Source: Avena insularis (Eukaryota > Streptophyta > Magnoliopsida > Poales > Poaceae). Taken from it: DNA of 64,000 bases. The number at the start of each line of letters is the position of its first letter. Within the stretch, counting starts at the first letter, position 1. The stretch spans positions 73,270,253 through 73,334,252 of the forward strand of contig CM042688.1 in assembly GCA_023614405.1 (NCBI GenBank), read 5' to 3'. Positions 23,920 to 35,100 of this stretch are shown here, piece by piece. Under the pieces are notes generated by a model, which was not told where the DNA came from, ran no database searches, and saw only the letters and a list, made by a program, of their open reading frames with translations. Made by a program: the position numbers and the translations under genes.

Positions 23920-24702
23920 GGATAGGCTAAAGGTGGGGACTAATCCAGGGAGTGATAGTGTGGTGATTCCACACACAGTAGCTTCGTATTCAATTCACTT
24001 CCAAGGTTTACAAAGGCTCCTCGAGCTATATTGGAGAGAGGAGGAAGAAAGAACTCTCTTACTCTCACCACTAGCTAGCTCTCAGTCACTTGCTAGAAGA
24101 ACATAACCTCTAAAGACTAACTCTATAAAACTCAACCCAATAGAGATCAACCCTTTCTACAGAGGCCCTAGCCCTCCTTATATAGGGGTGGATAGGTCTC
24201 CAATTAGGGCATACGTGGAGGCATATTCCAGAGAATATGCCTCTTCCCAAAATAGTAAGCCGACCGGGTCACTTTTCCCCCGCGTCACCCATGCAGTGGC
24301 TACGTGAGCCTCTATGGCGCCCGCGTCAGCCGACATTGGCATCGTCACCTCTATCGGCCACGCCTCGGTGGTCCTGCCTCTGTCCGCTTCGATCATGCTC
24401 CACGTACAGGGGTCACCTTTGACCAGCGAGATACCTTCCTTCTCCTACAAGCTTGATATGACCTGGATCGTACATAGTAGATTCGGCCACCCCTTTTCCT
24501 GCATACAAGTTAGATTCATCCATCCGACTTAGGACTTAAGTCGGTTGAGACCCAGTTAGGTGGACATCCCCTGGTCCGGGTTACCCCGAGATTCGGCCTA
24601 CCTTGAGGTGACTCGGCCAGCATTCGCTTAGACCTTGCCGAACCTCGGCTAACTCGGCCATTATACCCCGGTGTGACCCTACCCGAGGGTATCCCCCCAA
24701 CA
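23891..24702 (-). repeat. Element B 5' LTR
   Basis: On the - strand it begins TGTTGGGGGGATACCC and ends CCACGACA (812 bp). A TATA box, CCTATATAAGGAGG, lies near 24174-24187. The 5 bp outside the LTR (24703-24707, TCGTT) belong to the primer-binding site of C. Confidence 0.9.
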
Positions 24703-24800
24703 TCGTTGTCAGGGAGTGAAGCGCTATTGGAAAGTGGAACTGGTAAAGGAAACTTCTACTATGAGTATTGTTTACTTCTGTTAGTTGCTTTATTTTAGTT

Positions 24801-26801
24801 ATGGATAATTCACTGAGTTTCTTATTTGGTAATGCTACTACCATTGCTAAGGTAGTAGATAAGCCACCACCTGCTGAGAATGATGCTTTCAAAATACCTA
24901 CAAGAATTATTGATCGTGTTATGGATAACTACTATGTTGGGGATGGAACTGTCCATCCCGGTGATCATTTGCTCTTTATACACGACTTATGCGGGTTGTT
25001 CAAGTGTGCAGGTATTACTACAGATCAAGTTAAGAAGAAGTTATTCTCATTATCACTGAAAGGAAGAGCTGAGGAATGGTATAAGCTGCTGAAGAATGGT
25101 CAAGCTCTGGAATGGGAGGAAATAGTGCCTCTCTTTTATTCAAAGTTTTATCCTCCTAGTGAGATTCATAAAGATCGGAATCAAATATACAACTTTTGGC
25201 CCCTTGATAGAGAGAGTACAGCTCAAGCTTGGGGGAGATTGAAGTTACTAATGCTCAAATGTCCCATTCATGAGCTCCCCAACAATATTATTATCAATAA
25301 CTTTTATGCAAGGCTCCCTCTACATGATAAAGATTTATTGGATGCTTCTTGTGCTGGATCATTCACTCGCATGGAAGAAGAAGCTAAATGGGATCTTCTA
25401 GACTGTATTCAAGACAATCCTGAAGCTTGGAAGAATGACAAAGGTAGAAAGTCAGGTATAAATTATGATTATGAATGCATTGAATCTTTTATGGGAACTA
25501 ATGACTTTCAAAATATTAGTAATGCTTATGGTCTTGATTTGCAAGTTATTATGAATTGCTTTAGAGCTTTTGCTTCTTATATTGAAATTCCAAAAAGGGT
25601 ATGGAATAAATACCATGCACCTTACAAAGATATTGTTGACTATGTTCCTATTAGGAGTGCTGAGTATTGCATTATTGATCCCATCTTACCTGAACCTTAT
25701 ATCGAGAAGATTCCCTTCCTAGAAAAGGTAAAGGATCATCCCATGATAACTAATGTAATCACCAAAAGTGAAAAAAGAATAGTAAAACCCGATGAACAAA
25801 TAACCGTTGAACCTGTGGTAGCAATTGTGAAAGACCTTGTCACTAAAAGCATAGAAGATGGACACATAGTCTTTTGTGAGGATGCTTCTAATATTGTTTC
25901 ACATCCTAATAGAACTAAAAAAGCTAGTGTTCCCGTGCTTTCTATTAGAATATGTGATCATTGCTATTACGGTTTATGTGATATTGGTGCAAGTTCCAGT
26001 GTTATTCCTTATGAGCTTTACAGAGAAATTATGCATGAAATCAGTCCCTGTGAATTGGAAGAGATTGATGTGGTTATTCACCTTGCTAATAGAGAGACCA
26101 TCTCTCCAATTGGTATTGTACGAGACGTGGAAGTTCTTTGTGGTAAGATTAAGTACCCTGATGATTTTCTAGTACTTGGTTCAGCTGCTAGTAAAACTTA
26201 TCCTATTATTTTTGGAAGACCTTTGTTGAGTACTTGTGGAGCTATTATAGATTGCAAAAGGGAGAAAATCTTGACTAAGTTTTCTGGGGAATCTTTTGAG
26301 TTTAATTTCTCGAAATTCTCTAAGGAACCTTGTGAACAGGAAACCCATAATGAGGATTTTAGAGTTGAACAACTTGCTTCTATTTCTCTTGCTCCTAACA
26401 ATGCTTTGCAGCAATTTATGGAAGATCATGAAAGTGAAATCTTCATGGAAGAAAGGAATGAGATTGACAAGATTCTCCGTGATCAGCCTAACATGCTCAA
26501 GCATAACTTGCCTGTAGAAGACTTGGGTACCACATTGCCACCTAAAAAGGATCCGGTTTTCGATCTAAAACCTCTCCCTGACGATCTTAAATATGCTTAT
26601 ATTGATGATAAAAAGATATATCCTGTTATTATTAGCGCTAAACTTTCAGGAAAGGAAGAAGAAAGGCTATTGGAGGTTTTGAGGAAACACCGAGGAGCTA
26701 TGGGCTATACTCTGGATGATTTAAAAGGGATTTCACCTACTATATGTCAGCATTCTATCAACATAGAACCAGATGCAAAGCCGGTTGTAGAGCACCAATG
26801 A
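24801..26801 (+). pseudogene. Element C Gag-protease
   Basis: The start is the ATG at 24801 (MDNSLSFLFGN); upstream in-frame codons belong to the leader. The Gag core has KKLFSLSLKGRAEEWYKLL and FYSKFYPPSEIHKDRNQIY. No CCHC zinc knuckle was seen, and the segment between Gag core and protease seems shortened. Protease: CDIGASSSVIPYELY near 25979-26023, then PIIFGRPLLSTCGAIIDC. The frame ends at TGA (26799-26801) in VEHQ-stop-RLNP, where homologous elements read Arg: CGA to TGA, a CpG transition. The downstream reverse transcriptase follows in the same frame, so gag-pol was one ORF. Confidence 0.88.
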
Positions 26802-27690
26802 CGTTTAAATCCTAGGATGAAGGAAGTGGTAAGGAATGAGGTATTGAAACTCCTTGATGCTGGTATTATTTACCCTATTGCTGATAGTGAATGGGTTAGT
26901 CCTGTTCATTGTGTTCCTAAAAAAGGAGGTATTATCGTTGTTCCTAATGATAATGATGAGCTTATTCCTCAAAGAATAGTAGTAGGCTATTGGATGTGCA
27001 TTGATTTTAGAAAAGTCAATAAAGTTACTAAGAAAGATCACTACCCGCTTCCTTTTATTGATCAAATGTTGGAAAGGTTGTCTAAAAAGACCCATTTTTG
27101 TTTTCTTGATGGTTATTCTGGTTTCTCTCATATTGCTGTTAAACAACAAGATCAAGAAAAAACTACTTTTACTTGCCCTTATGGAACTTATGCTTATAGA
27201 CGTATGCCTTTTGGTTTATGTAATGCTCCTGCTACTTTTCAAAGGTGCATGTCTGCTATCTTTCATGGTTTTTGTGAGGAAATTGTATAAGTGTTCATGG
27301 ATGACTTTTCTGTCTATGGAACTTCTTTTGATATTTGTCTGCACAACCTTGATAAAGTTTTGCAGAGATGTGAAGAAACTAATCTTGTTCTTAATTGGGA
27401 GAAATGCCACTTCATGGTTAATGAAGGGATTGTCCTCGGACATAAAGTTTCTGAAAGAGGCATAGAAGTTGATAGAGCTAAGGTTGAGGCAATTGAGAAG
27501 ATGCCATGTCCAAGAGACATCAAAGGTATTTGTAGTATCCTTGGTCATGCTGGTTTCTATAGAAGGTTTATTAAAGACTTTTCTAGGATATCAAAACACC
27601 TCACTAATCTTCTTCAAAAAGATGTACCCTTTGTTTTTGATGATGATTGTAAGGAAGCTTTTGAAACTCTTAAGAAGCTTTAACTACAGC
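26802..27690 (+). pseudogene. Element C reverse transcriptase
   Basis: Conserved blocks: VSPVHCVPKKGG, CIDFRKVNKVTKKDHYPLPF, FLDGYSGFSHIAV, FTCPYGTYAYRRMPFGLCNA and the catalytic FMDD at 27294-27305. A TAA at 27288 replaces an expected Glu codon just before FMDD. After LGHKVSERGIEVDRAKVEAI, the frame is lost at 27681 by a one-base deletion (KKL-stop). The correct sequence ([12 protein letters not shown]) is readable in the next frame. Confidence 0.9.
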
Positions 27691-28100
27691 CCCTATTGTT
27701 CAACCACCTGATTGGAGTTTACCCTTTGAAATAATGTGTGATGCTACTGATTTTGCTGTAGGTGCTGTCCTTGGGCAACGAATTGATAAAAAGTTAAACG
27801 TTATCCATTATGCTAGTAAGACTCTAGACACTACTCAAAGGAATTATGCTACTACTGAAAAGGAATTTCTAGCTATCGTTTTTGCTTGTGATAAGTTTAG
27901 GCCCTATATTGTAGACTCAAAAGTCACCATTCATACTAATCATGCTGCTATTAAATACCTTATGACGAAGAAGGACGCTAAGCCTAGGCTTATTAGATGG
28001 GTGCTGCTTTTACAAGAGTTTGATCTACATATAGTAGATAGGAAGGGTGCTGAAAACCACATGGTGATAATTTATCTCGATTGGAAAACATCTCTTTTGA
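27691..28100 (+). pseudogene. Element C RNase H
   Basis: It is readable from 27691: [50 protein letters not shown]. The usual THTDHAA block is TIHTNHAA here, so an Asp that is normally catalytic is Asn. The end is scrambled: after DRKGAENH the expected DNLSRLEN appears only after a frameshift (near 28062-28090). Confidence 0.85.
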
Positions 28101-29425
28101 CCCTATGCCTGTTAATGATAGTTTCCCAAATGAACAGTTAGCTGCAGTAGGGTTAAGCTCACGAGGGAGCCCTTGGTACGCTGATTATGCTAACTTTATT
28201 GTCTCCAAGTATTTGCCTCCAACTTTTACAACTCAGCAAAGGAGGAAGTTCTTCTATGATTCGAGGCATTATTTTTGGGATGACCCACACTTATACAAAG
28301 AGGGAGTGGATGGTATTATGCGAAGATGTGTTCCAGAATATGAACAAAAGGAGATATTGCATAAATGTCATGGTAGTGCTTATGGGGGACATCATGCAGG
28401 AAATAGAACTGCACAAAAGGTGCTACAATCAGGTTTCTACTCGCCTACCATTTTTAAAGATGCAAGAAAATTTGTTTTATCTTGTGATGAATGTCAGCAT
28501 GTTGGTAATATTTCTAGACGAACCCTTTGATTGCTGGGGATTTGACTTTATGGGTCCTTTCCCTCCTTCGAAAGGTTACACTCATATTCTTGTTGCCGTT
28601 GATTATGTTACTAAGTGGGTAGAAGCCATTCCTACAAAGAGTGCTGATGGGGAGACTTCTCTAAAAATGCTTAAGGATGTTACCTTTCCTAGGTTTGGAG
28701 TGCCTAGGTATCTCATGACTGATGGGGGTTCTCATTTCATTCATGGTGGTTTTAGAAAGACCCTTGCTAAATATGATGTTAATCATAGAATTGCTCCAGC
28801 TTATCACCCCCAAACTAGCGGGCAAGTAGAGTTATCAAATAGAGAAATTAAATCCATCTTGCAAAAGACTGTTAATAGATCTAGAAAAAACTGGGCTAAA
28901 AAGTTGAATGATGCTTTATGGGCTTATAGAACTGCTTGTCACCTACCCTTAGAATTAGAACACAAAGCTTATTGGGCACTTAAAGAACTAAATAGAGATT
29001 CTAAGCTCGCTGGTGAGAAAAGATTATTTGACTTAAGTTGTTTAGATGAATGGAGGAGTGAAGCCTATGAAAATGCTAGGCTCTTTAAGGAAAAAGTTAA
29101 AAGATGGCATGACAAGCGAATACTTAAGAGAGAATTTCATGTTGGTGAGAAAGTTCTATTGTATAGGTCTCGTCTCAGGTTTTTTGCAGGAAAGCTACTA
29201 TCAAAATGGGAAGGACCTTTCATTATTAAAGAAGTATACCGTTCAAGAGCAATAGAAATTTCTTCTTTAAAAGATGATACTACACAAGTAGTGAATGGGC
29301 AGCGACTCAAGAACTATATTGCTGGAGATTCTTACAATGAAGATGTTGATGCCTTTCAAGTTATAACTCCGGAAAGATTTATCAAGGACCAAATTCAGAG
29401 ACCTGCAGAGTCCGCTTCCAAATAG
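28081..29425 (+). pseudogene. Element C integrase
   Basis: The zinc-binding part (28340-28530) has CHGSAYGGHHAGNRTAQKVL and SCDECQHVG, the HHCC domain. About a dozen codons are then missing (ISRR is followed by PFDCWGFDFMGPFP). The core has D in GFDFMGPF, D in LMTDGGSHF and E in TSGQVELSNRE. A second in-frame deletion removes the segment between WAYRTA and CHLPLELEHKAYWA. The C-terminal domain (FHVGEKVLLYRSRL, KWEGPFIIKEVY) is intact, and the ORF ends at TAG 29423-29425. Confidence 0.88.
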
Positions 29426-29529
29426 GTAACAGTTCTGGTAAGAAAAGTTCCGCAAAAATACTATCCAACTATATTTTTGCAGTTTTTAGCCAATAAGGAA
29501 AGTTACGGTTTAAAAGGATGAAATGGAGC

Positions 29530-29592
29530 GGGGTGGCCACACCACCATGTGGGCCCACCCCTAGCCGTGCCACCAGGTGGTGAGGCCACCCC
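29530..29592. repeat. GC-rich inverted repeat in element C downstream of pol
   Basis: GGGGTGGCCACACCACCATG and, inverted, CCACCAGGTGGTGAGGCCACC can form a long stem. The same kind of palindrome occurs in the LTRs of C (40790-40852) and E (56806-56866 and 61968-62029). It is followed by an ATATATAAT stretch near 29650-29658. Confidence 0.8.
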
Positions 29593-29752
29593 AGACTCCG
29601 CCTCCGGCTCGTTTTCTCCCAGTACCTTCCTTTTGATATGAAACTTCGTAATATATAATCCCCCGGGTCTTCCGAGGTTCGTATATCGTGTTCTCGTCAT
29701 GTTTTTGTTTCGATCTGTTTCTGCCAGGTAGAGTCCCAGATTTGGAGCCACA

Positions 29753-30253
29753 ATGTCTTCCTCTGGATCAGCCAAGGGAGATTCCTTAGAAGATATCATC
29801 AACCCATACATGAGAGAGTTGAAGATTCATCCCAAGGAGTTGTTGCTCAAAGATGGGGAGGTCCGGATAAAAGAGGTTCAAGGCCCTAAAGGTGAAGGAA
29901 GTCTGGAGGACAGGATGGAAGCACTGGAGCAAGAAGTCTTTAGATACAAGAAGATGGCGGAGCGCGAAGTGAATATCATCCATAAGATTTGTTCCAAACT
30001 CATCGCCGAGCACCGAAAGGAGACTGCTGAACTCAAAGACGAAGTCCTCCCACTCCACCAAACAACCAACAAACTGCAAGCACAGTTCTATGACGTTCAA
30101 AATCAAAACTGTGAGTATGAGGTTAGGTTTGAACGCATAAGTGCTGCTACAAGTTTCAGGATGTTGGAAACCACGATGCCCTTTGTTGATGGGAAGCCCT
30201 TACCCTGGAAGTCGGACGAAGATGAGAGGATACCACCACCACCGAAGGAGTAA
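29753..30253 (+). CDS. Element C small 3' ORF, coiled-coil protein
   Basis: An intact 166-codon frame (MSSSGSAKGDSLEDIINPYM) ends in a short Pro-rich tail (RIPPPPKE). The middle (residues about 50-125) is rich in Glu, Lys and Leu, with LEDRMEALEQEVFRYKKMAE, and should form a coiled coil. No signal peptide or membrane segment was seen. It sits where Athila-type elements carry a third ORF, but nothing in it looks envelope-like. An upstream CTGCCAG/GTAGAG junction near 29724-29730 could be a splice acceptor. Function is unknown. Confidence 0.6.
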   Translation: MSSSGSAKGDSLEDIINPYMRELKIHPKELLLKDGEVRIKEVQGPKGEGSLEDRMEALEQEVFRYKKMAEREVNIIHKICSKLIAEHRKETAELKDEVLPLHQTTNKLQAQFYDVQNQNCEYEVRFERISAATSFRMLETTMPFVDGKPLPWKSDEDERIPPPPKE

Positions 30254-30399
30254 TTCGTCATCAGGTTTGGCATCCCCTTGGTTTGTTCCAAGCTTGGGAG
30301 AGTGCCGCGGTATCACATCACTATCTTCTATCTTTTTGCCTTATTAGTAGAGTCATATCATGAATAGAGAAGTTATTATCTAGGATGGTTTGCATTATG

Positions 30400-30404
30400 G
30401 AAGT
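30400..30404. repeat. Target-site duplication of element D (left), GAAGT
   Basis: GAAGT precedes the left LTR of D and recurs at 38662-38666. Confidence 0.95.
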
Positions 30405-32105
30405 TGTTGGGTCCGCACGATAGAAAACAAAAAATTTCCTACGGTGTGAACTACACGCCAAGATCTATCTACTAGGTACAAAGCAACGGGTGGACATACA
30501 TCCAACGAGAACTTACCCTCGTAGACAACGAGCTTTGTTAATGATTAGTAACTTGTGGTTGATGTAGTCGTACACTTGCCGATCTCAAGATCGTGATGAA
30601 GTCCAGCAGTCGGCTCCAAAGACGCCCCATCGATCCGGCTCCAGCACCACCAAGTCCAGCACCGCAAAGTAGCAGTGCATCCGTGATCGCACACACGTCC
30701 GGTACCCCGACAACCTCCATCCCTCGCTCCACCAAAGCAGCGGAAGCAGCAACTTCTTTCCAGATAAAGCCACCGGGAACATGTATCTCGCTAATCCGAG
30801 ACCATGGGGGAATAATACTAGAGGGGGAGAGAGATCCTTCACAAGGAGGTGTGAGTGAGAAGTGAGGAGGGGGTGGCCTTTTATAGGAGGAGGGGGTGCC
30901 CCTCCTTAATGGCCGGCGAATGGAGGGGGTGACCCTTCACCTCCTCCATTCATGTGGTGGTAACCCCTCCACATTAAAATGCCCCTTCACATTCTCTTTT
31001 AAAGTCTCCACTTTAAATGCATTAAATTTCTCCAAATTTAATGCTCTCTCATTTAATAAAAATCTTTTATTATTTTTATTCAGAATTTTCTTAATTACTT
31101 TAATTAACAAACATTCACATAAAACCCCCTACAACATTTCAATATTACATGCAGAACCAATTTCAGCATTTTCACCCAAAACAGTTTCGGTGTCTATTGA
31201 AATAATTCCAGCGCTTTCTTAAATATTTATCTGAAACATATTTGCTCCAAATGGTGTCGGTATCCCTTAAGTGTGTCACCCTACGGTTCGCGAATAATGC
31301 AGACATGATCGAGACCCCTCTCCGATCAATAATCAGCAGCGGGACCTAGAGATCCATACTGACTCTTACACATTCAACGATGACTTCTGTGATCATGGGA
31401 ACCTTTAATGCTAATAACTAAATCCCTTTGTCCCGCGATATATTACATGTTCGAGATTCGATCATCGGTATCTCCATACCTAGTTTGATCTCGTTACCGA
31501 CATGCACTCTTTTCTCGTTCCCGTGATATAACATTCTAGTGATCACATCACTTGCTTGCAAGCTATTTCAATGTGATATCACCGAGAGGGCCCAGAGTAT
31601 ATCTATCCGTCATCGGGATGGACAAATCCCACTCTTGATCCATGAGCCTCAACATAACACCTTCGTAGCACTGAACCCACCTTTATAGTCACCCTGTTAC
31701 GGTGTGACGTTTGATGTTATTAAGATACTCTTCCGGTGTTAGCAATTAACATGATCTCATGGTCTAAGGATAAAGATTACTTTGTATGATATTATAGCAA
31801 TATAAACATAATGACTTTGATCGTAATGCTATACTTCGGATGAATGTTCATCACATCATTCCACCAATGGTGTGACCTTGTTATTAACAACATCCAATGT
31901 CCATGATCAGGAAACCTTGATCATCTTGTTAATCAACAAGCTAGTCTATAAGAGAGCATAACTAGGAACCCTTTTTTTTTTATTGAACACACATGTATTG
32001 ATGTTTCCGATCAATACAATTCTAGCATGTAAAATAAACATTTATCATAAACATGGAATAAGATAATAACCACTTTATTATTGCCTCTCGGCCATATTCC
32101 CTTCA
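30405..32105 (-). repeat. Element D 3' LTR (lower coordinates)
   Basis: On the + strand it starts TGTTGGGTCCGC and ends ATTCCCTTCA (1701 bp). On the - strand a TATA box, CCTATAAAAGGCC, lies near 30873-30886. A (T)10 run near 31971-31981 is shared with the other LTR. Open frames on either strand here are chance. Confidence 0.95.
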
Positions 32106-35100
32106 GTCTCCCACTTGCACTAGAGTCAATAATCTAGTTTGAAAAACTTTGCGTATTGAACACCTATGGCTTTCTGGTGTTGCATATACGCTATTGCTAG
32201 TGGTTAACATAATCTCTGGATCTGACAGTTTTAGGTCCGTGTGTATTTGCATGTCTCCGCGTCTCTACGCATCACTCATTCTCAAATGAGATGGCATTGT
32301 ATAGATTTGGTCCTTTGGTGAGACCTTTAGTTCGTTCGGCTCAAAATATGTTGATATTATTGTCACACAATATATCTTCATAGTATTAGCCCACTTTGAA
32401 CCACACCTAGTTTGATAACAAACTACTTAACACAAATGCCCTCCTTTCGCTACTATAAGTCATATTCTTAGCCTTTTGTTGTAGTATCCGTCACAATGTC
32501 TCAACTTTGGAACTCATCCAAATCCATCATGGAACATCCTTTCCATTACATTGTGCCACCCATAGTCTAAATTGAGATAAATTTAATTTGTATCTTGTGA
32601 CAAAACTAGTATCAATGTAACACTTTACAATGAACTACCTTTAACTATGTGTCACTTATACAATATATATTCTTAGTTCTTCCAAAGCATAAGAATATCT
32701 TTACTATTGTCCAATGATCATCTTATGAATCATTCTGGTATATGCTCATAACATTTAGAGCATAGGACATTCTGGATATATACATATCATGGTATAATCG
32801 ATCAAAATCTTCATGTGATTTTACTCACCAAGTGTTGAAACACTTGAATTTTGATACAATCCTTTCCATGCAGCAAGAACCTTTCTTGTTGTTTCCATAT
32901 TGAACCCTTTCAATATCTCATATATGTATGTCTAGCACAACCATATTAGCGCCTTAATCTATCCATATAGATATTGATGCCTAATATTCCGGGTTTGCCC
33001 AAGTCTTTCATCGAAATCTTATTTTAATGAAATTCTTAACTTATGTCAATACAAGATACATCATTTCCAATCAACAATATGTCCTCTACATAATGTATTA
33101 GAAATATGTCTCAGCGCTCCCACTTAATTTCTTGCAAATGCAAGCATCTTCATCATCTCCGATGAATTTAAACTCTTTTAATAGTTTCATCATGGTGAAG
33201 ATTCCAACTCCGCTATGCTTACTTCAACTATTGAAGTTTACATGCCCTTTTATCACCCTTTGAATTAACAAAACCCTTCGGACCATGTCATGTACATGTC
33301 CTAGGTTACCGTTCTATTAGAAGAACCTTGTTTTGTTTATTCAACTACCATATACCAAATTATATGTAGTGGTTGCTACATTAATCTGTCAAGACTATAT
33401 ATCGCTATGAAAGATCAAATCTTGTCATAGTCAACTCCTTGAACATTGTCGTAAACTTATTTCCGACATGTCGACTATTTCATAGATGTTGAACATCCAT
33501 GTCTTATTTCTTTATAGATCCAAACACGACCGATAGGCTTCACGCCTTTCCGGAGGGTCTTCCAAGTTCAGAAACTTGTTTTCTCGTGTATGGATACTAT
33601 CACGGATTCTATGACTTCTAGTCATTTTATGGAGTCAGGGCCCATCATCGCTTCTTTGCATGTAGTCGGTTCATCATTGTCAAAACAATAACGACTTGCT
33701 TATCAAATCTTACTATTTGATTCTTACCGACCCACACGGTTCTATAGGAACTCTAATCTCCGAGATCTCACCATTTGTAATCACGAGAGCCATGAGCATT
33801 GTGGCCGCCACCGGGACACTTTCCAGCGCTGCGCTACTTAGCACATATAGCTAAGGTTCAACAACCTTATCAAAGTTCTATTGTCCTCCCACTTAACTTT
33901 TCACGAAAAATTCCTTCTCAAGAAACTTGACGTTCCAAGTAACAAACTCTTTTGTCCTTGGTGTTATGGAGAAATTCCCAACAAATTCTTTGGGATAACC
34001 TACAAAGACGTGCTTATCCGACTTTGGTTGTAAACATTTTACTTATGCATAGCATACCAAAATTTAAGAAAAGACAATTTGGGTTTTATCCCAAACCATA
34101 ACTCATATGGTGTCATTTCAATGGATCACGATGGTGCTCTTTCAGTGTAAAAGCGGTAGTCTCTAAAGCTTCAATCCTTAAAACATAATGGAAGTTTTAT
34201 AAATGACACCCTTGATCTTACCATGTCAAACATGGTTTGATTTTATCTCTCGAATATGCCATACTCCTATGGTTTATCGGGAAACACAAATCATGGAACA
34301 ATTCCTCAAGTCTTAGGTGTTTTTGCTAAACATGTAAATCAAATATCTTCCTTTATGATCGAATCATAAACTCTTTATTTTCTTGTTACAATGATTTTCC
34401 ACTTCATCTTGAAAGTCTTTGAACAATTTTCAAATGTTTCATACTTCTTCCTTATTAAGTAAATATACAGATATATTCACTCAAATTTTCGGAGAAAGCA
34501 TATGAAGCAAAAAGATCCATCGCATATGGCTACACATAATGGACTATGCACATCAACATGCACAATTTCCAATAAGCTAGTCATCTGTTCCTCTCTGGCC
34601 GATGGACGGAGTTTCAATTATCTCGAGGAAAGTCTCACATGCGTCAATTGATCAAAATCAAAGGCTCCAAAAATCCATCAACATGGAGTTTCTTCATGTT
34701 TTCTTTCAAATATAATTTAAATAGCGATGTCACTTCATAAGTGATCTTTCAATCATTTGTCTTGCGACATGTTAGCAATAGTGTTTATGGATGTGATTTC
34801 TCCAACTAGACTTGTAAAAGTTCATCCATCCTTTATGGAATACGGTAATTATTTGAACAGCCACTGTTCTCATGATACCGGAATAAAATAAGAATTATTT
34901 AAACAAATCTTGAAGGCTTGGTTTGATGACAACGAAAAACACAATAACACTTTATTTGTTTTTGATGAACATCACCACTCATTCTCTTGCTGGTTACTTA
35001 GGCCATTGTAGTTCATGAATTGCGTTATCTTGTATGACACTTCATACCAACCAATTCAGTATCCAATACCTAAAAACCACATTGTTTAACAAGCAAGGAA

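Larger units (their letters stand above)
1..24702 (-). mobile_element. Element B: Tat-like Gypsy LTR retrotransposon, 3' end off window
   Basis: Reading on the - strand: 5' LTR (23891-24702), primer-binding site, gag, protease, reverse transcriptase, start of RNase H, then element A (6690-19018), then the rest of RNase H and integrase (ending near 4820). A spliced gene on the + strand (1-4203) lies between pol and the missing 3' LTR. The Gypsy order (integrase after RNase H) is seen directly. Assignment to the Tat lineage comes from the additional antisense gene between pol and the 3' LTR, a feature known for that lineage. B itself is inserted in the primer-binding site of element C. Coding regions carry frameshifts and many stops, so B is an inactive relic. 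The 3' LTR cannot be seen. Confidence 0.88.

Noticed and set aside
30593..31222. Possible genes in the D LTRs (30593-31222 and 37180-37811)
   Set aside because: The same frames recur in both LTR copies with frame-breaking differences, and no protein family is evident.
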